From assembly GCA_944364015.1 (NCBI GenBank), contig CALVVX010000004.1, forward strand, positions 1 to 32,439: a DNA stretch of 32,439 nucleotides. The letters run 5' to 3'. Below the pieces are notes generated by a model that saw nothing but the letters and a program-made list of their open reading frames with translations, did no database searches and was not told where the DNA came from. This document shows positions 29,793-32,439 of the stretch, piece by piece. Within the stretch, counting starts at the first letter, position 1. The number at the start of each line of letters is the position of its first letter. A program made the translations under genes and the position numbers. This DNA is from an uncultured Bacilli bacterium. GTDB lineage: Bacteria; Bacillota_I; Bacilli_A; RF39; UBA660.

Positions 29793-32090
29793 TTATTCTG
29801 TTCTTAACGCTTCTACAGGATCTTTTTTACTTGCTAATTTTGCAGGAATGAAACCTCCAATTAGTGTTAAGCTTATACTTACTATCATCAATATTAATGC
29901 ATGTAGAGGATTAAGCTGTGCCACATTTTCTAAATTAGTTAAATTTTCTAGCAATATATTAGCTGGAACTAATAATATACAAGTTATTAATATTCCTATT
30001 ATTCCAGATACTAGCCCTATTATAAATGTTTCAGCATTAAATACTCTTGTTATATCTTTTTTCCTAGCTCCTAATGCTCTTAGTATTCCTATTTCTTTAG
30101 TTCTTTCTAATACACTTATATAAGTAATTATTCCAATCATTATTGATGATACAATTAATGATATTGCAGAAAAAGAAATTAATACTATTGTTACAGCATT
30201 CATTATATTACCTGTTAATGATGATACCATTTGAGCCATATCAGTATATTGTATTGTGTCTTTTTCTTCTTTTTTTTCATTGTATTTGTCTAAATAACTA
30301 ATTATATTATCTTTAGATTCAAAATCTTTTGGGTATATGTATATTGCTACTGGCGTTGTTTCTGCTCCTAAATAACTTAATATTGTTTCTTTTGTTTCAT
30401 CTTCTGTAAATGGCTGATTAGTTAATACATTATAATCACTTTCTTTTTGATCATTGACAATACTTGATCCTTTATTATTTTCTATTACTATATCTGTTAG
30501 TGCATTTGTATATGCTATAGCACTAGTTGAAGTCAATATTTCTTTATCTTCTTTTCCTCTTATTATTGCTTGTACTTTTATGGTAATACTATTTTCATTA
30601 TTATATAGTGCTTCTAAATCTTGATTAGGAATATAAAACTCATTTACTTTTTTGTAATAATCATCATTCAATACTAATTTTAATTCTTTGTTCAATATAT
30701 CTTCAAAGTCTACTTCATCTTCGCTTGTAAATCCTAATTGTTTTAGTGTTGATGCGTATACTCTATTTTTTGGATCAACTTGTAAAATCAAACCAGGAGA
30801 TGACGTGTCTATTTCTCCTGCTAGGACATCATAGTTTGTTTCTAACATTTCTGATGTATTATCTTCTTTTGTTGGAATTAACGTCCATGGCATTAAACCT
30901 GTTGTTGAATTTACTAATTGATATCCTGTTTCTTCGTTATAGTTTATGATATTAAAATTAGTTGCAGTTTGATACGAAATACCTGATATATCTTTTTGAC
31001 TTATTTTTTTTATATAATCGACATATTCATTTGATATATTATTAGTGTGCATCATCGTTGTTTCTAAATCGTCTTGGACAAATACTTTTTTATCAGTAGG
31101 ATATTTTTCTAAATTATTGTTGTCCTCTATTACTTTGGCTATATTTTCCTCACTCATACTCATTGCTTGTTCACTAATTATAATCGGAGATTGTGATAAT
31201 GTTTCTCTTTCAAATTTATCTATTTGTATATCAAATCCATTTGATAGTGATAATATCAGAGCTATTCCTATTATCCCAATGCTAGAGGCAAATGCTGTTA
31301 GCGCTGTTCTTCCTTTTTTTGTTTTTATATTATTAAATGATAAGTTTAATGCAGTTAAAAAATTCATTGATGTTTTTTTTATGTGAATCTCTTCTTTATT
31401 TTTTTCTTTTTTCTTAATCGGTTTTGAATCGCTAATTAAGCTACCATCTTTAAATTCAATGATTCTTGTAGCATAATTTTTAGCAAGTTCTGGGTTATGT
31501 GTTACCATTATTACTAACTTATCTTGTGCTATTTCTTTTATTAAATCCATTATTTGCTTACTAGTTTTTGTATCAAGTGCTCCTGTTGGTTCATCTGCTA
31601 GTATTATTTCAGGGTTATTTACAAGACTTCTTGCTATTGCTACTCTTTGCATTTGTCCACCAGATAATTGATTAGGTTTTTTATGTATATGTGATTTTAA
31701 GCCTACTTTTGTTAATGCTTCGATTGCTCTTTGTTTTTTTTCTTTTTTATCTACACCACTTAAAGTTAATGACATTTCAACATTTTCTAATATTGATATG
31801 TGATTTATAAGGTTATAGCTTTGGAATATAAAACCTATACAATTATTTCGATATGCATCCCAATTACTATCATCAAATTCTTTTGTTGATTGATTGTTTA
31901 TTATTAAATCTCCATTATCGTATCTATCTAATCCACCTATTATGTTTAGAAGTGTTGTTTTTCCACTTCCTGATGGACCTAATATTGCTACAAATTCGTT
32001 TTTTCTAAACTCTATAGTTACATCTTTTAAGGCGTGTTGTTTAAACTCTCCTGTTTTATAACTTTTGTTGATTTTTTTTAGTTTTAGCAT
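29793..32090 (-). CDS. MacB-type ABC transporter, fused ATPase and permease
   Basis: A 765-residue protein with an N-terminal ABC ATPase (about 1-225) and a C-terminal FtsX/MacB permease. ATPase marks are Walker A GPSGSGKTT at residues 38-46, the Q-loop FIFQSYN, the signature LSGGQMQRVAIARS, Walker B IILADEPTGALD and the H-loop VTHN. One helix near residue 265 precedes a large extracytoplasmic MacB-like core (about 285-630); three helices follow at the C-terminus with the FtsX loop ERTKEIGILRALGARKKDI. Such fusions act as dimers in mechanotransmission, lipoprotein or peptide handling or antimicrobial defence. The ATG follows AGTAGGA. No two-component regulator is adjacent. Its position before the TasA array makes a link to surface-protein handling possible but unproven. 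Confidence 0.88.
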   Translation of the reverse strand: MLKLKKINKSYKTGEFKQHALKDVTIEFRKNEFVAILGPSGSGKTTLLNIIGGLDRYDNGDLIINNQSTKEFDDSNWDAYRNNCIGFIFQSYNLINHISILENVEMSLTLSGVDKKEKKQRAIEALTKVGLKSHIHKKPNQLSGGQMQRVAIARSLVNNPEIILADEPTGALDTKTSKQIMDLIKEIAQDKLVIMVTHNPELAKNYATRIIEFKDGSLISDSKPIKKKEKNKEEIHIKKTSMNFLTALNLSFNNIKTKKGRTALTAFASSIGIIGIALILSLSNGFDIQIDKFERETLSQSPIIISEQAMSMSEENIAKVIEDNNNLEKYPTDKKVFVQDDLETTMMHTNNISNEYVDYIKKISQKDISGISYQTATNFNIINYNEETGYQLVNSTTGLMPWTLIPTKEDNTSEMLETNYDVLAGEIDTSSPGLILQVDPKNRVYASTLKQLGFTSEDEVDFEDILNKELKLVLNDDYYKKVNEFYIPNQDLEALYNNENSITIKVQAIIRGKEDKEILTSTSAIAYTNALTDIVIENNKGSSIVNDQKESDYNVLTNQPFTEDETKETILSYLGAETTPVAIYIYPKDFESKDNIISYLDKYNEKKEEKDTIQYTDMAQMVSSLTGNIMNAVTIVLISFSAISLIVSSIMIGIITYISVLERTKEIGILRALGARKKDITRVFNAETFIIGLVSGIIGILITCILLVPANILLENLTNLENVAQLNPLHALILMIVSISLTLIGGFIPAKLASKKDPVEALRTE

Positions 32091-32153
32091 ATATTTTCCT
32101 ACTTTCTACATTGTCTTTAAAATGAAATTATTAAATAATTCCTTTCGGTTATA

Positions 32154-32182
32154 ATTATATAGGGTTTAAGTTTCAAAGTCAA
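32154..32182 (-). promoter_or_regulatory. Sigma-A promoter of the ABC transporter
   Basis: TTGACT (32182-32177), a 17-base spacer and TATAAT (32159-32154) on the minus strand. The leader (about 55 bases) contains an AT-rich palindrome, AATTATT-T-AATAATT, that could be an operator but is weak evidence in such AT-rich DNA. Confidence 0.78.
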
Positions 32183-32362
32183 TAAAATCACATAATTTCC
32201 CAAAATTATTAATCTAGTAGTTATATTCATTATTTTTTATGTTTAATATGTTTTATATTTTATTTTAATATTTATAACTTTTACATTTATATCTTTAATA
32301 TAGTTTATAAAATTTTTTTAAATTTATGATTAATCTACAATATTATTTACAATATTAATAAC

Positions 32363-32427
32363 TATAAATTACTATATAAATTACTATAAAATTAATGATT
32401 ATAAATTACTATATAAATTACTATAAA
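32363..32427. repeat. AT-rich tandem repeats at the window end
   Basis: A 28-base block occurs twice exactly, at 32363-32390 and 32400-32427 (period 37). Each block is itself two copies of the 12-mer TATAAATTACTA plus TAAA. The rest of the 349-base gene-free end (32091-32439) holds only the ABC promoter and featureless AT-rich DNA. Confidence 0.8.
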
Positions 32428-32439
32428 TGTTAATAGAAA

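Noticed and set aside
32363-32427. CRISPR array
   Set aside because: Only two units, a nine-base gap between them, extreme AT content and no cas genes.

Overview
This window is a very AT-rich (estimated by eye at about 25-28% GC) stretch of a Gram-positive-type bacterial chromosome. It carries Bacilli-type gene clusters (tsaE-tsaB-rimI-tsaD, nudix-typA, polA-mutM, cotJ), Bacillus-like sigma-A promoters (TTGACA/T-17-TATAAT) and AGGAGG or GGTGA ribosome-binding sites. TGA is a stop codon here: the Trp codons I checked are TGG. Only 2 of 25 intact genes end in TGA, both inside ATGA start/stop overlaps. The best guess is an uncultured, low-GC gut-type member of the Bacilli (Erysipelotrichales/RF39-like). 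This is an inference; no rRNA or marker comparison was possible.

Layout. (1) 97-6987, plus strand: one promoter and five overlapping genes. These are an LtaS-like lipoteichoic-acid synthase, a YfhO-type membrane protein, a CsbB-type polyprenyl-phosphate glycosyltransferase, a GtcA-type flippase and the tRNA acetate ligase TmcAL, closed by a terminator. Polymer synthase and all three parts of the known LTA glycosylation machinery are therefore together. (2) 6999-11793, minus: an unknown small gene with its own promoter, then polA - CDF metal transporter - mutM. (3) 11868-14545, minus: tRNA-Asn(GTT), and the t6A operon tsaE-tsaB-rimI-tsaD. (4) 14612-15720, plus: a spore-coat cotJ locus in which CotJA-like and CotJB sequences are fused, followed by cotJC, ending in a perfect bidirectional terminator. 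(5) 15702-18617, minus: nudix-typA and an unknown gene.

(6) 18643-32182, minus, is the accessory and most interesting part. A three-gene operon encodes membrane-anchored surface proteins of 1854, 475 and 236 residues, forming a nested series: anchor plus membrane-proximal module; the same plus acidic linker plus a few fibronectin-III-like domains; the same plus many such domains. Next comes a noncoding stretch with a strong promoter and a locally GC-richer core (candidate RNA). Then follows a tandem array of four TasA/camelysin-like secreted proteins, one broken by an in-frame TGA, each with its own near-identical promoter and terminator. Last is a MacB-type ABC transporter. The TasA-like proteins all have exactly two cysteines in a CX8C loop, and the 1854-residue protein has exactly ten in five close pairs. 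This suggests a disulfide-stabilised extracellular fibre or matrix system, unusual for low-GC Gram-positives. No SipW-like signal peptidase, sortase or thiol oxidase is in the window.

The last 80 bases hold short AT-rich tandem repeats of unknown meaning.
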